Positions 9,410-17,600 of a stretch of 64,000 nt of DNA are shown in pieces. Each line of letters opens with the position of its first letter. Within the stretch, counting starts at the first letter, position 1. Both the position numbers and the translations under genes were made by a program. The DNA comes from Haliscomenobacter sp040403615 (GTDB taxonomy: Bacteria > Bacteroidota > Bacteroidia > Chitinophagales > Saprospiraceae): contig NZ_JBBAKG010000030.1 of NCBI RefSeq assembly GCF_040403615.1, forward strand, positions 1 to 64,000, read 5' to 3'. The notes beneath the pieces were generated by a model. That model made no database searches, was not told the origin of the DNA, and saw only the letters and a list, made by a program, of their open reading frames with translations.

Positions 9410-10018
9410 ATGTTTACCGGTATCATTGAATCACGTGGAACAGTTCAAAACATCCACCAAGAAGGCAGCAATGTTCATTTCAACATCGCTTCAGACATTT
9501 CCTCTGCTTTGAAGATCGATCAAAGCCTTTCTCACAATGGTGTTTGCCTAACCGTAGTAGGAATCAAAGACAATGTGCATACCGTCACTGCGGTAGAGGA
9601 AACCTTGAAGCGCAGTAACCTGGGGCAATGGCAAGTGGGCAGCCTAGTCAATCTGGAACGCGCCATGCTCTCCAATGGACGCCTGGATGGCCACATTGTG
9701 CAAGGCCACGTGGATGGCACTGCCCACTGCATCAAAGTAGAAGACCGCGACGGCAGTTGGAATTTCCATTTTCAATATACCCCCACTGAAGAGCATTTGC
9801 TGGTTGACAAAGGTTCTGTTTGCATCAATGGCGTAAGTCTGACCGTAGTCAGTCCAGCGGAAGATCGTTTTTCAGTGGCAATCATTCCCTACACTTTTGA
9901 ACACACCACTTTTCAATCCCTGCAGGAAGGCGATTTGGTCAATTTGGAGTTTGATGTAATTGGAAAATACATCGCCCAGTACGCCAAATTGTATTTCAAA
10001 CCTACACTTGTACCCTAA
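9410..10018 (+). CDS. ribE: Riboflavin synthase, alpha subunit
   Basis: This enzyme (202 aa) dismutates two 6,7-dimethyl-8-ribityllumazine molecules into riboflavin. It begins with the invariant MFTGIIE. It has two homologous lumazine-binding barrels: the first contains SHNGVCLTV, and the second contains the parallel INGVSLTV after about 97 residues. The linker motif GRLDGHIVQGHVDG is present. It is a single gene not clustered with other rib genes. Its last 17 bp overlap the end of the convergent apionate-lactonase-like gene. Confidence 0.97.
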   Translation: MFTGIIESRGTVQNIHQEGSNVHFNIASDISSALKIDQSLSHNGVCLTVVGIKDNVHTVTAVEETLKRSNLGQWQVGSLVNLERAMLSNGRLDGHIVQGHVDGTAHCIKVEDRDGSWNFHFQYTPTEEHLLVDKGSVCINGVSLTVVSPAEDRFSVAIIPYTFEHTTFQSLQEGDLVNLEFDVIGKYIAQYAKLYFKPTLVP

Positions 10019-11705
10019 TCGACGCAGGAGCAAGCTCAATGTTTAAGCCTTCAAAAGTTAGTTTTTGAATCTTACTGCTGAAATTGACCCAATAAGCCAA
10101 TTGCTCACCCTTGGCATTTTCGAGTAACAAAAGCTCCACCTCCAATGGCGAATTGGAATGGGTATCCAGGGTTTTGACCGGTTGAAACTTAGCAATTTGT
10201 TGCAAATGCTCCAGCAAAGGCGTTTGCGAAAGATCCTCAGGAAACAATCCTTTTTCCCCAATCGCTTCAAAATAGGTCAAACCTGTACAAGGTGCCAGGT
10301 ATTTCAAACTGATCAGCATCCAGGCTGCGGCAAAAGAACTGTGCTGTCGTGGATCAATCCCACCAGCAGGATCAGGCGTGTGTCGTGGCCGCAATGAAAT
10401 GGGAGAAACACAAAGGGGTTTGCCTGCGGCAAAACTTTGGGCAGTCAAAACCACCTCGCGCTGGGTCTTCAGGTTTTCAATCATCGTGCGGGTATCCACC
10501 GCATGGACTTGTGGATTGATCGAAAATTGTAAAAAGTCAAACTGCGTAGTCGCGGGGCGATTGCGGTTCAACGCGGTAAAAAATCCATCGGTACCGAAAC
10601 CTACTGACAATTGTGGAAACTTGGATTTGATGCTTGAATAAATGGTTTCCATTAAATCAACTTCAGGCACTTTTTCTACTGCTGAGAGCACACAAACCTG
10701 ATGGAACACATCAATTTGAGTAGAGAGTGCATCTGCCAATTTGATCCCGTCTACTTTTTGGGTAAAAAAAGCCGATAGCGCTATTTTTTTGTTTAGTGCT
10801 TTAGCTTGAGCAACAGCCTTATCCAAATCCGTTTGCCAGGTCTCCTGATCAAGGTGCAACGACACACTGAAGTAGTCGAATGGCAATGCTTGAAATTGCG
10901 CCAACAGCTCCGGTGAAATTGTTTCTTGGACAATTCCAGTGCCCAAAGCTGGAAAAGGGAAAGCTGATCCGGTTAGGCTGATCGCCACTTCATTTTGGGA
11001 AGCAGGATCAATAGCCCCCGATGATACGCTCCATTGCAAATTTAACTTTTGGTAAAGCTTTTCCCCTGCATGAATCTCCACCGGATAGGGAACTGACAAA
11101 GGGGTGCTGTAGGTTTTATAGGAATTATCCGTCCAGTTGCGCTGGTCTTCGGTTTCAAAAACATCCCCTTCAAAATCCAGTTGAATGTCAATCCCTTCTG
11201 CCGAGCTCCAGGCCATGCTTTGAATGTCAAAAAAAGGCTGATGTGGACTAATCAATTCAGGAAAAATCGATTGGGTCTTGCTTTGGTCGGGGTGAGTAAT
11301 CCAGACTGGCTTGCCAGTACAAGGCTCAATTGGGTGCAACACACACAACCCAATGCGGTTGCGCCAAAAAGTACTCAGGGCTTCGCCATGCATTTCTACA
11401 CTCAGGCTTCCATTGGCATCGCCAGCGATTCGATAGGTTGCCTGGTAATCGACCTCATTCAGTTGATAATGAGCCGTATATTCGATAGAAAAAGAATCTG
11501 CCTCAATGGTTATCTTTTCTTTTGTGATCAGGGCAGGAGCGGTTTCCCAGTTTCGATCCCGGATTGCGGGATAAATCATGCGCAAAACTTCGGTGTCACC
11601 AATACGGAGGTAACGGAGTTTCCCTGCTTCGTAGGCGCCCGTTAATTGGCCTGCCCGAAATGGAATCAGTGTAGGAAGTTCGGAATTGGTACCAAAGTAG
11701 CCCAT
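10002..11705 (-). CDS. apnL: D-apionate lactonase-like protein
   Basis: This 567-aa protein has no signal peptide. It looks like the D-apionate lactonase family described for oxidative apiose catabolism: an N-terminal beta-rich region with IPFRAGQLTGAYE, LRYLRIGDTEVLR and AIRDRNWET (15-55), a TIM-barrel-like middle (about 245-480), and a C-terminal beta domain. The family assignment is by recalled resemblance and was not searched. The decisive context is the upstream gene, an apiosidase-like GH140, whose stop and this start share a base (TAATG). This arrangement implies translational coupling. Predicted cytoplasmic role: opening D-apionolactone to D-apionate. No apiose dehydrogenase is adjacent. 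Confidence 0.7.
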   Translation of the reverse strand: MGYFGTNSELPTLIPFRAGQLTGAYEAGKLRYLRIGDTEVLRMIYPAIRDRNWETAPALITKEKITIEADSFSIEYTAHYQLNEVDYQATYRIAGDANGSLSVEMHGEALSTFWRNRIGLCVLHPIEPCTGKPVWITHPDQSKTQSIFPELISPHQPFFDIQSMAWSSAEGIDIQLDFEGDVFETEDQRNWTDNSYKTYSTPLSVPYPVEIHAGEKLYQKLNLQWSVSSGAIDPASQNEVAISLTGSAFPFPALGTGIVQETISPELLAQFQALPFDYFSVSLHLDQETWQTDLDKAVAQAKALNKKIALSAFFTQKVDGIKLADALSTQIDVFHQVCVLSAVEKVPEVDLMETIYSSIKSKFPQLSVGFGTDGFFTALNRNRPATTQFDFLQFSINPQVHAVDTRTMIENLKTQREVVLTAQSFAAGKPLCVSPISLRPRHTPDPAGGIDPRQHSSFAAAWMLISLKYLAPCTGLTYFEAIGEKGLFPEDLSQTPLLEHLQQIAKFQPVKTLDTHSNSPLEVELLLLENAKGEQLAYWVNFSSKIQKLTFEGLNIELAPASIRVQV

Positions 11706-13081
11706 TATTGTTGGTTGGGAGTTTTATAAGCTTTGCTGCTGTCGTCCAGGATCAGTACCCAGTCTTGGCCATAGCCATTGCTGGGTGGGGTAAAGTTCTT
11801 TTGGCCAACATTGGGCACAAGCTCTCCTTTCTTAGCCTCGCCGTTGCGCGGATTGTACCAGGTTGCGGCCACAGTCTTGCCCGTAATCTTGGCCATATTG
11901 AGGGTGAACGGGCGGCCTTCTGAAGAATAAACCATCAGGTAATCCTTGCCACGGGTAGCCTGAATCCGGTCGTGCTCCGCACGCGCATTGGTCAACAAGC
12001 TTTGATCGGGAATACGCTCCAACATGGGGCGCGACTCCATCAGGCGACGCAAAAATTTCATTTGATTGCCTCCTGGCAAATCCAGCGCTTCTCGCCAGGT
12101 CAGATGTGGTCCATTGATGGGCTCCCGGGTTTTATCGTACATCTGCCAGATGTCGTGGCAACCATAAGTGTGGCCACAAGCGCCAGCAAATACATCCAGG
12201 TAAGCATGCTTGCGTACATCAAACGCGCTGGAAGTACCCAGGTCTTTGGCGTTGAAACAGACTGGGTGGTCTTCGTAAAGGGTTTCACCATCCAACACGG
12301 GTTTGATGGGCGTTTTTTTGTAGGCGACCTGGATGCGGTCCCAGACGTTATTTTCGCGGCAATGCCCGGTCTGAAACATGTTGAAATCCAGCCAGGCATC
12401 ATGGTGAAACCACTTGGCCGAACCTGCATCCGCCAAATCATTGGGCTGTGGATGAAAGGTAATCAAGGCCCGGTCGGCGCCACCTACCGCTTCGGTGATT
12501 CCAGCTGCCATCGCTCGCCAAATTGCCACATCTTGATCGTTGCGGGGATTGCGGTCGCCACCCAAAATCCAGACAATGTTTTTGCGGTCTTTGTACCGTG
12601 CTCCAATCCACTTTCCGTAGGCCTTTGCGTTTTCTGGGTTAAAAATTTCTGGACCCACACCCCAACGATCTTTGAATACTTTATCCCCCCAGGTGGGCAG
12701 TAAACCAATGCACAACCCTAATTCAGCAGCTTTGTCAATGACAAAATCGACATGTTTGAAATAGGCTTCATTGGGGGTGCTTGGGTCGTTGTTCAAGAGG
12801 GGTTTGTCACCGTAAGGGTTGGGTGTATTTAGCCCATCCAATTCGGCTAAGGCTACAGCCTGAATGACGGTAAAACCATTGTCAGCCCTGTTTTTGAGGT
12901 ACAGGGTAGCTTCTTCCCGATTCAGGCGGTGAAACAATTCCCAGGCAGTATCGCCCAACCAAAAAAAAGCCGATCCGTCAGCTTTGACGAGGTAGCGCTG
13001 GTTGGGGCTGACTTTGAGGGGGCCTTGGGCGAAGGTGGGCAGGCAAAAGAGTATTGCGATGATGAGGGTAGCCAATTTCAT
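11705..13081 (-). CDS. GH140 apiosidase-like glycoside hydrolase (DUF4038)
   Basis: This 458-aa secreted enzyme has a signal peptide (MKLATLIIAILFCLPTFAQG). The start at 13081 is chosen over a long frame that runs back through the brx terminator. The DUF4038-type TIM barrel spans about 20-370, with FFWLGDTAWELFHR, WILGGDRNP (Asp176) and PVLDGETLYE (Glu266). The Asp and Glu positions fit the catalytic pair reported for GH140. A C-terminal beta domain of the collagen-binding-like type follows (about 375-450). GH140 members cleave apiose linkages in rhamnogalacturonan-II side chains. The overlapping downstream gene would handle an apiose-derived lactone. Related DUF4038 enzymes with other substrates are possible. 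Confidence 0.85.
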   Translation of the reverse strand: MKLATLIIAILFCLPTFAQGPLKVSPNQRYLVKADGSAFFWLGDTAWELFHRLNREEATLYLKNRADNGFTVIQAVALAELDGLNTPNPYGDKPLLNNDPSTPNEAYFKHVDFVIDKAAELGLCIGLLPTWGDKVFKDRWGVGPEIFNPENAKAYGKWIGARYKDRKNIVWILGGDRNPRNDQDVAIWRAMAAGITEAVGGADRALITFHPQPNDLADAGSAKWFHHDAWLDFNMFQTGHCRENNVWDRIQVAYKKTPIKPVLDGETLYEDHPVCFNAKDLGTSSAFDVRKHAYLDVFAGACGHTYGCHDIWQMYDKTREPINGPHLTWREALDLPGGNQMKFLRRLMESRPMLERIPDQSLLTNARAEHDRIQATRGKDYLMVYSSEGRPFTLNMAKITGKTVAATWYNPRNGEAKKGELVPNVGQKNFTPPSNGYGQDWVLILDDSSKAYKTPNQQ

Positions 13082-13123
13082 TTTGCTATTTTTAGGCAAT
13101 AAATTAAGCATTACTTTAAAAAC

Positions 13124-13161
13124 AAAAGAGGCTAAACCCTGCAACAGATTCAGCCTCTTTT
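13124..13161 (-). terminator. Terminator after bacilliredoxin gene
   Basis: Stem arms are AAAAGAGGCTAAA (left) and TTCAGCCTCTTTT (right), with T-rich sequence following on the minus strand. It lies just downstream of the bacilliredoxin stop and upstream of the GH140 start, separating the two units. It could also work on the other strand. Confidence 0.7.
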
Positions 13162-13196
13162 TAGTATTCAAAGACTTATAGCGTTTAGCACAAGTC

Positions 13197-13610
13197 TTAG
13201 CAATACCGCTCAAAAGCCATTTGCAAATTCGCTGCAATGATCTCAGCTGAACGGCCTTCGATGTGGTGTCTTTCCAGGAAATGCACCAATTTACCATCCT
13301 TAAACAGCGCAATAGCTGGTGAAGAAGGAGGGTAAGGCAGCATGTATTCGCGTGCTTTGGCAGTGGCAGCCTGGTCAACGCCCGCAAAAACAGTTACCAG
13401 GTTGTCTGGTTTTTTGTCCCCTTGCAATGCCATTTTCGCACCTGGGCGGGCATTGGCAGCTGCACAGCCGCATACGGAATTGACCACTACCATCGTGGTA
13501 CCACTAGCTTGATCCAATTCTTCACTCACTTGTTCGGGAGTGGATAAGCCTTTGAATCCAAAGGCAGTCAGTTCCTGAGACATTGGCGCTACAATCTCGA
13601 GTGGATACAT
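13197..13610 (-). CDS. BrxA/BrxB-family bacilliredoxin
   Basis: This 137-aa protein of the YphP/YqiW (DUF1094) family has a thioredoxin-like fold and the unusual CGC active site (Cys47 and Cys49 in NSVCGCAAANARP). In Firmicutes these proteins remove bacillithiol from proteins, and members are also common in Bacteroidota. The length and the YPPSSPAIALFKDGKLVHFLERH segment are typical. It is cytoplasmic and monocistronic, ending in a good terminator. Whether this host makes bacillithiol cannot be seen here. Confidence 0.93.
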   Translation of the reverse strand: MYPLEIVAPMSQELTAFGFKGLSTPEQVSEELDQASGTTMVVVNSVCGCAAANARPGAKMALQGDKKPDNLVTVFAGVDQAATAKAREYMLPYPPSSPAIALFKDGKLVHFLERHHIEGRSAEIIAANLQMAFERYC

Positions 13611-13655
13611 ATCGTGTTGCTTAAGTTTTGTTTAATACATTAATCAATCTCGCTG

Positions 13656-13663
13656 CAAAGATA
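13656..13663 (-). promoter_or_regulatory. Candidate -7 element for bacilliredoxin
   Basis: The minus strand reads TATCTTTG, an exact TAnnTTTG match, predicting a leader of about 40 nt. No -33 TTTG was found at 19-21 bp. Confidence 0.45.
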
Positions 13664-13751
13664 ATGCTTTGTGCGATTTTGATTAAATACATTCCAAAGA
13701 AAGCTTTGGTTCATTCAAAAGCGGCAAAATAGCGCATCCAAACAAAGAAAC

Positions 13752-15077
13752 TCAGACAAAGTTAACCAAATCTCCTTGTGCTACATTTCCGTATTCGACC
13801 AGGGAAACAACCTGATCGAGGTTATCTACAACAGAGATTGTTCCTCCATGGTTGCCCAATACCATTGCGCCATCATGAGCATATCGTAGGATGATTTTTT
13901 TGGATTGGCCAGCATCCAGGTCACCTTTGATTCTTTCTGGGCGCCCCATTCTATCTTTTAATGACCAACCACTTAAACCAATCGGCTGGTTGGTGGTATT
14001 TTTTATGATGACGTATTCACGGCCTTCGTCGTCTCCTTTGGGGTTGATCAACGCTGAAGCAATGACAACTCTACCATCATTTTTACTCGTATTCGTTTCT
14101 ACCGGTATGATGATGACCTGATCACCACCAGGAGAATCGGCACCACCCAGGTATTTTGGAAAAAAAGAGCGGATGTATTTGCCTCTGGACCCACGTTCGT
14201 CAATATTCCGGTATAAAACCAGGCTAAAGGGATAGCCCTTCAAAGTAAAAGGCTTTTCATCGTTAGAGGACATCATGCCTTTTTTGTTTTCAAAAAACGC
14301 AACTGTACCCATGGCCATTTCACACTCGGGACTTGAACCGATGAAAAAGCCACCTTTGCTCTTGAACAATTGAGCAATTGGATTCCCTCGGAGGTCTTTG
14401 TAATCCCAGATCATGCGCAAGGTAACCACGTAGGGGTTTTCGGGGCCCTGATTGTATTTGAGGTCATAATAATGGCCTAAAAAATTGACCCTTTGGCTTT
14501 TTTCGTCAAAAAAAAACTTTACCCAATTGTGGTAGCCCGATACCTCGCCTTTGTTGTTTCCGGCATTATTTCTTGCATCATATTGGCCTTCACCCACAAA
14601 AACGTGTTCGAAGCCAGTGCAGTAACGGGTGGATTTGCCTTGGTAATGGTTGGTGTAAATGGTAAACCACATTTCCATCAATTGTGCTTTGAAATCGGCA
14701 TCGCTAAACCTGAAACCCAAAGTCTCGATGTAATCCCGTGCAACTTTAATGGGTTTAGTGGGCAAAATAGCGTCTAGAAATGCATTAATTTCTACCTTCT
14801 CTGTTGGAGTGGTGGTTTCTTCTACCCGATAATTGACAATGTAATTGTCGAGCAAACTAATGAACCTTTGATAAGTAGGTAGAGCGGTAAATTTAGCTTG
14901 ATTTACCAGGTGAAAGAGTGGTCGGGTGGCAAGATCAGTTCCCCTTCTGCTTGCAGCTTCGACCTGTTCGTCAATCAGGATGTCGGCATTGGGGTTTTCA
15001 AATGTGCCGTCCTTTTTACGCTTAGAGATGGACATGCGGTTTTCATCCGCTTCCCAGATTTTTTCATAAATATTCAT
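13752..15077 (-). CDS. XendoU-type endoribonuclease with lamin-tail domain
   Basis: This 441-aa protein starts at the ATG at 15077; the longer frame begins with a TTG. Residues 20-310 match the eukaryotic XendoU/EndoU family: LPTYQRFISLLDNY, NAFLDAI, then GFEHVFVGE (His158), a GYHNW block (His183), and KSKGGFFIGSSPE (Lys239 or Lys241). These supply the His/His/Lys set used for uridine-directed RNA cleavage that leaves 2',3'-cyclic ends. Residues about 330-435 resemble a lamin-tail (LTD) beta domain (EYVIIKNTTNQPIGLSGWSL). There is no signal peptide and no adjacent immunity-like gene. It is flanked by bacilliredoxin and the sugar transferase and appears monocistronic. Its biological role is unknown. 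Confidence 0.88.
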   Translation of the reverse strand: MNIYEKIWEADENRMSISKRKKDGTFENPNADILIDEQVEAASRRGTDLATRPLFHLVNQAKFTALPTYQRFISLLDNYIVNYRVEETTTPTEKVEINAFLDAILPTKPIKVARDYIETLGFRFSDADFKAQLMEMWFTIYTNHYQGKSTRYCTGFEHVFVGEGQYDARNNAGNNKGEVSGYHNWVKFFFDEKSQRVNFLGHYYDLKYNQGPENPYVVTLRMIWDYKDLRGNPIAQLFKSKGGFFIGSSPECEMAMGTVAFFENKKGMMSSNDEKPFTLKGYPFSLVLYRNIDERGSRGKYIRSFFPKYLGGADSPGGDQVIIIPVETNTSKNDGRVVIASALINPKGDDEGREYVIIKNTTNQPIGLSGWSLKDRMGRPERIKGDLDAGQSKKIILRYAHDGAMVLGNHGGTISVVDNLDQVVSLVEYGNVAQGDLVNFV

Positions 15078-15207
15078 TACTGTGTGGTTTAGTTTGGGTG
15101 TCAATTAAGTTTCCACCCTTTTTGTTTTTATAAAAGTGAGGCAATATACAATAGCCTGATTAATAAGTCAAGTAGGACTTACAGCGGGAAACAAAAAAAA
15201 AGTAAAA

Positions 15208-16710
15208 TTATTTGCCTTTCCCCTGAAGCAACACCAATACAGTATAAAAAAGGATTTTAAAATCAAGCGAAAGGGACATGTTTTCGATGTACAGCAAATC
15301 GAATTTTAACCGCTGGATCATTTGGTCTACGTTGGAGGCGTAACCGTATTTTACTTGTCCCCAGGAAGTAATGCCGGGGCGAACTTTCAACAAGTGCCGG
15401 TAATGGGGTGCACGAGGTACAATTTGATCAATGTAAAACTGGCGCTCAGGGCGTGGCCCTACCAAGGACATTTCTCCCCGCAATACATTCCAAAACTGCG
15501 GCAATTCATCCATGCGGTATTTGCGCATGATGGCACCCCAGGAGGTTACCCGACTGTCTCCATCTTTAGACAATTGTGGGCCCTGGTTTTCCGCATCGGT
15601 GAACATGGAACGGAACTTGAAGATAAAGAAAGGCTTGCCGTTGAGGCCAACCCTTTCCTGCATGTAAAAAATGGGGCCTTGAGATGACATCCTTACCCGC
15701 ATGGCAATGTAGGCATACAGCGGTGCAAAAGTTAGTAAAAACAAGGAAGAAGCCACCAAATCGATGCCCCGCTTGATGAGTACCTGCCAATTGGCCAACA
15801 AGTCCTGGCGGATTTGAATCAAAACAGCGCCGTAAATGTGGTTCATTTTTACCGTTCCCAGCATGATGTCATACATATCCGGAATGATATTGACTTGCAC
15901 AGGCGGTGTAAATTCAAATAAGGTATTGAGAATTTCGCGGATGCGGTTGTGCTCACTGGTTTCGATAGCGATGATCACCTCTTCAACGTTGCAGTCTCTT
16001 ACGACTGTTGGAATGGTTGACAGTTGTCCCAATTTGGGCAAATATTGATTCAAAAGATTTTGACTCTTGCCATTGGTATCGATGAAGCCCAAAAAATTGT
16101 AACCCAGGCTCTTTTTGCGGCTTTTCATGTCCTGAAACAATTCCAGCGCACTGGCGTTCCCTCCAATCAACAGGGTGTTGAAACTCACTTTCCCCGCTTT
16201 CAAGCGTTTACTGGCCTGAGTGAGCAAAATCATACGCACCGTTGCCGTAATCAAAAAATGCAAGGCAAAAAGGGTAACAAAAGAAAGGTAGTAGGTTTTA
16301 TAGCTGAGGATAACATCATCGAGAATAACCGCGAAAAATAAAAACAGGGCGCCAAAAAAACTCAGGAAGAAAGTACGCGCCAAAGTAGATAGGCGCGAAA
16401 GCCGGTAAATGTCTTTGTACTGGTCAAAAACAGAATAGAAAAGTATCCATCCAACCGGAATCATTGCGATGCCGTACCAAAAATTCTGATCAGCCAACAC
16501 ATCTTTAGGGAAGGAGCCACTTTCAACCACTATTTTGCGGTAGCAAAAAAAACTGGCCCAAGCCAGCATAGCAGAAAGAAAATCTGCAAATTTATACAAA
16601 AGCGTATGCCACTTACGCGTGCGCGTAACCTTGAAATAATCGATGTTAGAAGTGGACGAGCTTGATGTTGTCCAGGTTAATTCTCGCGTTGGATCGTAAG
16701 ATTGTACCAT
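15208..16710 (-). CDS. Polyprenyl glycosylphosphotransferase (exopolysaccharide priming)
   Basis: This 500-aa WbaP/WcaJ-like membrane protein has four N-terminal membrane segments (about 38-175), a Rossmann-like CoA-binding-type domain (180-290), and a C-terminal bacterial sugar transferase domain (305-495). The last domain contains ERVGLNGKPFFIFKFRSM, DELPQFWNVLRGEMSLVGPRPE and RPGITSWGQVKYGY. It transfers a sugar phosphate to undecaprenyl phosphate to start polysaccharide repeat assembly. The called start overlaps the upstream lipoprotein gene by 65 bp. An internal start near TTG-LYKFADF cannot be excluded. No other assembly genes sit next to it. Confidence 0.92.
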   Translation of the reverse strand: MVQSYDPTRELTWTTSSSSTSNIDYFKVTRTRKWHTLLYKFADFLSAMLAWASFFCYRKIVVESGSFPKDVLADQNFWYGIAMIPVGWILFYSVFDQYKDIYRLSRLSTLARTFFLSFFGALFLFFAVILDDVILSYKTYYLSFVTLFALHFLITATVRMILLTQASKRLKAGKVSFNTLLIGGNASALELFQDMKSRKKSLGYNFLGFIDTNGKSQNLLNQYLPKLGQLSTIPTVVRDCNVEEVIIAIETSEHNRIREILNTLFEFTPPVQVNIIPDMYDIMLGTVKMNHIYGAVLIQIRQDLLANWQVLIKRGIDLVASSLFLLTFAPLYAYIAMRVRMSSQGPIFYMQERVGLNGKPFFIFKFRSMFTDAENQGPQLSKDGDSRVTSWGAIMRKYRMDELPQFWNVLRGEMSLVGPRPERQFYIDQIVPRAPHYRHLLKVRPGITSWGQVKYGYASNVDQMIQRLKFDLLYIENMSLSLDFKILFYTVLVLLQGKGK

Positions 16711-17569
16711 CTGCGTTTTTGGGTATTTCTGTTTTTAGTATGATCTGGTAATCGTCCAATTTGCTGTCTGCAACTACACGAGAAAGGTTAAAATAAATTT
16801 TATTCCAGTTTTCACTGGCATTAAACCCTGCTGCATAAAGGATTTGTCCTCCTGCACTCAAGTTTCCCGACTTGTAAGCGATCACGCCTACACTGAGGGG
16901 AACCTCAGATTTGTAGTTGAGTTCCAAATACACTGCTGTCCCTTTGGAGAGCAAACCAGAGTAGGCATCGCGCGTGGCCAATTCTACTGCCGGGTATTGA
17001 GAACTAAGCTGGATTGTTCCAGATCCACTGCCTTCAAAAGCTCCATCCTTGGTGATGCTCATCCGGTTAGACTGGTTGCCGGTGACCAAGGTTTGAAAAA
17101 GGGGCTGATTTCCTTCAAAATTTTCAATAAAAGCAAAACGTATTCCACTACGGTAAGTGGTTTTTGGTCGGATGCTGTCTATTTCATTCGGTTTCAGATC
17201 AATGTTGTACTCCAAAGACTGATAAAATGGATAGATTTCCGGACTTGTACTTATGCCATTGTCTTTGATTCCAGCTTCCAGGCGTATTTTTGCTGTACCC
17301 GTTTTGAGGATTGGAATTCGTGCAGGCAAGGCATAAACACCTAAAAAAACACCATCTACCGTCAACCACCCTTCGGTAATTTTTGCGGAAGCACTGCCTT
17401 GGGACGCGTTTGTAGTTTGTACCTCAAAAGGAGCTACCCAGATATACGCAGGAATTTCCTCTTCAGGGTTGATCAAATTACAGGCCGTTGTGCTCAACAA
17501 AAAGCACAACCAAAGCACCAAACAGGTCTTTCGGGCTGTAAATTCTGACTTTTTACCCTGAGTACTCAT
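16646..17569 (-). CDS. Putative lipoprotein, unknown function
   Basis: This 307-aa protein has a lipoprotein signal (LSTTAC, Cys30) and a soluble beta-rich body. A segment at 150-300 resembles a carbohydrate-binding jelly-roll pattern, with FAFIENFEG near its start and ARINLDNIKLV at the end. No enzyme motif was recognised. It overlaps the start of the sugar transferase gene by 65 bp and follows the oxidoreductase gene by 31 bp, which suggests one transcript. A surface or periplasmic binding role is a guess. Confidence 0.75.
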   Translation of the reverse strand: MSTQGKKSEFTARKTCLVLWLCFLLSTTACNLINPEEEIPAYIWVAPFEVQTTNASQGSASAKITEGWLTVDGVFLGVYALPARIPILKTGTAKIRLEAGIKDNGISTSPEIYPFYQSLEYNIDLKPNEIDSIRPKTTYRSGIRFAFIENFEGNQPLFQTLVTGNQSNRMSITKDGAFEGSGSGTIQLSSQYPAVELATRDAYSGLLSKGTAVYLELNYKSEVPLSVGVIAYKSGNLSAGGQILYAAGFNASENWNKIYFNLSRVVADSKLDDYQIILKTEIPKNADGTILRSNARINLDNIKLVHF

Positions 17570-17600
17570 TTTTTAATGTTAACTCTGCCTTATTAATTGT

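Noticed and set aside
13082..13387. Long N-terminal extension of the GH140 gene
   Set aside because: It reads through the bacilliredoxin terminator and gene, and a signal peptide begins at 13081.
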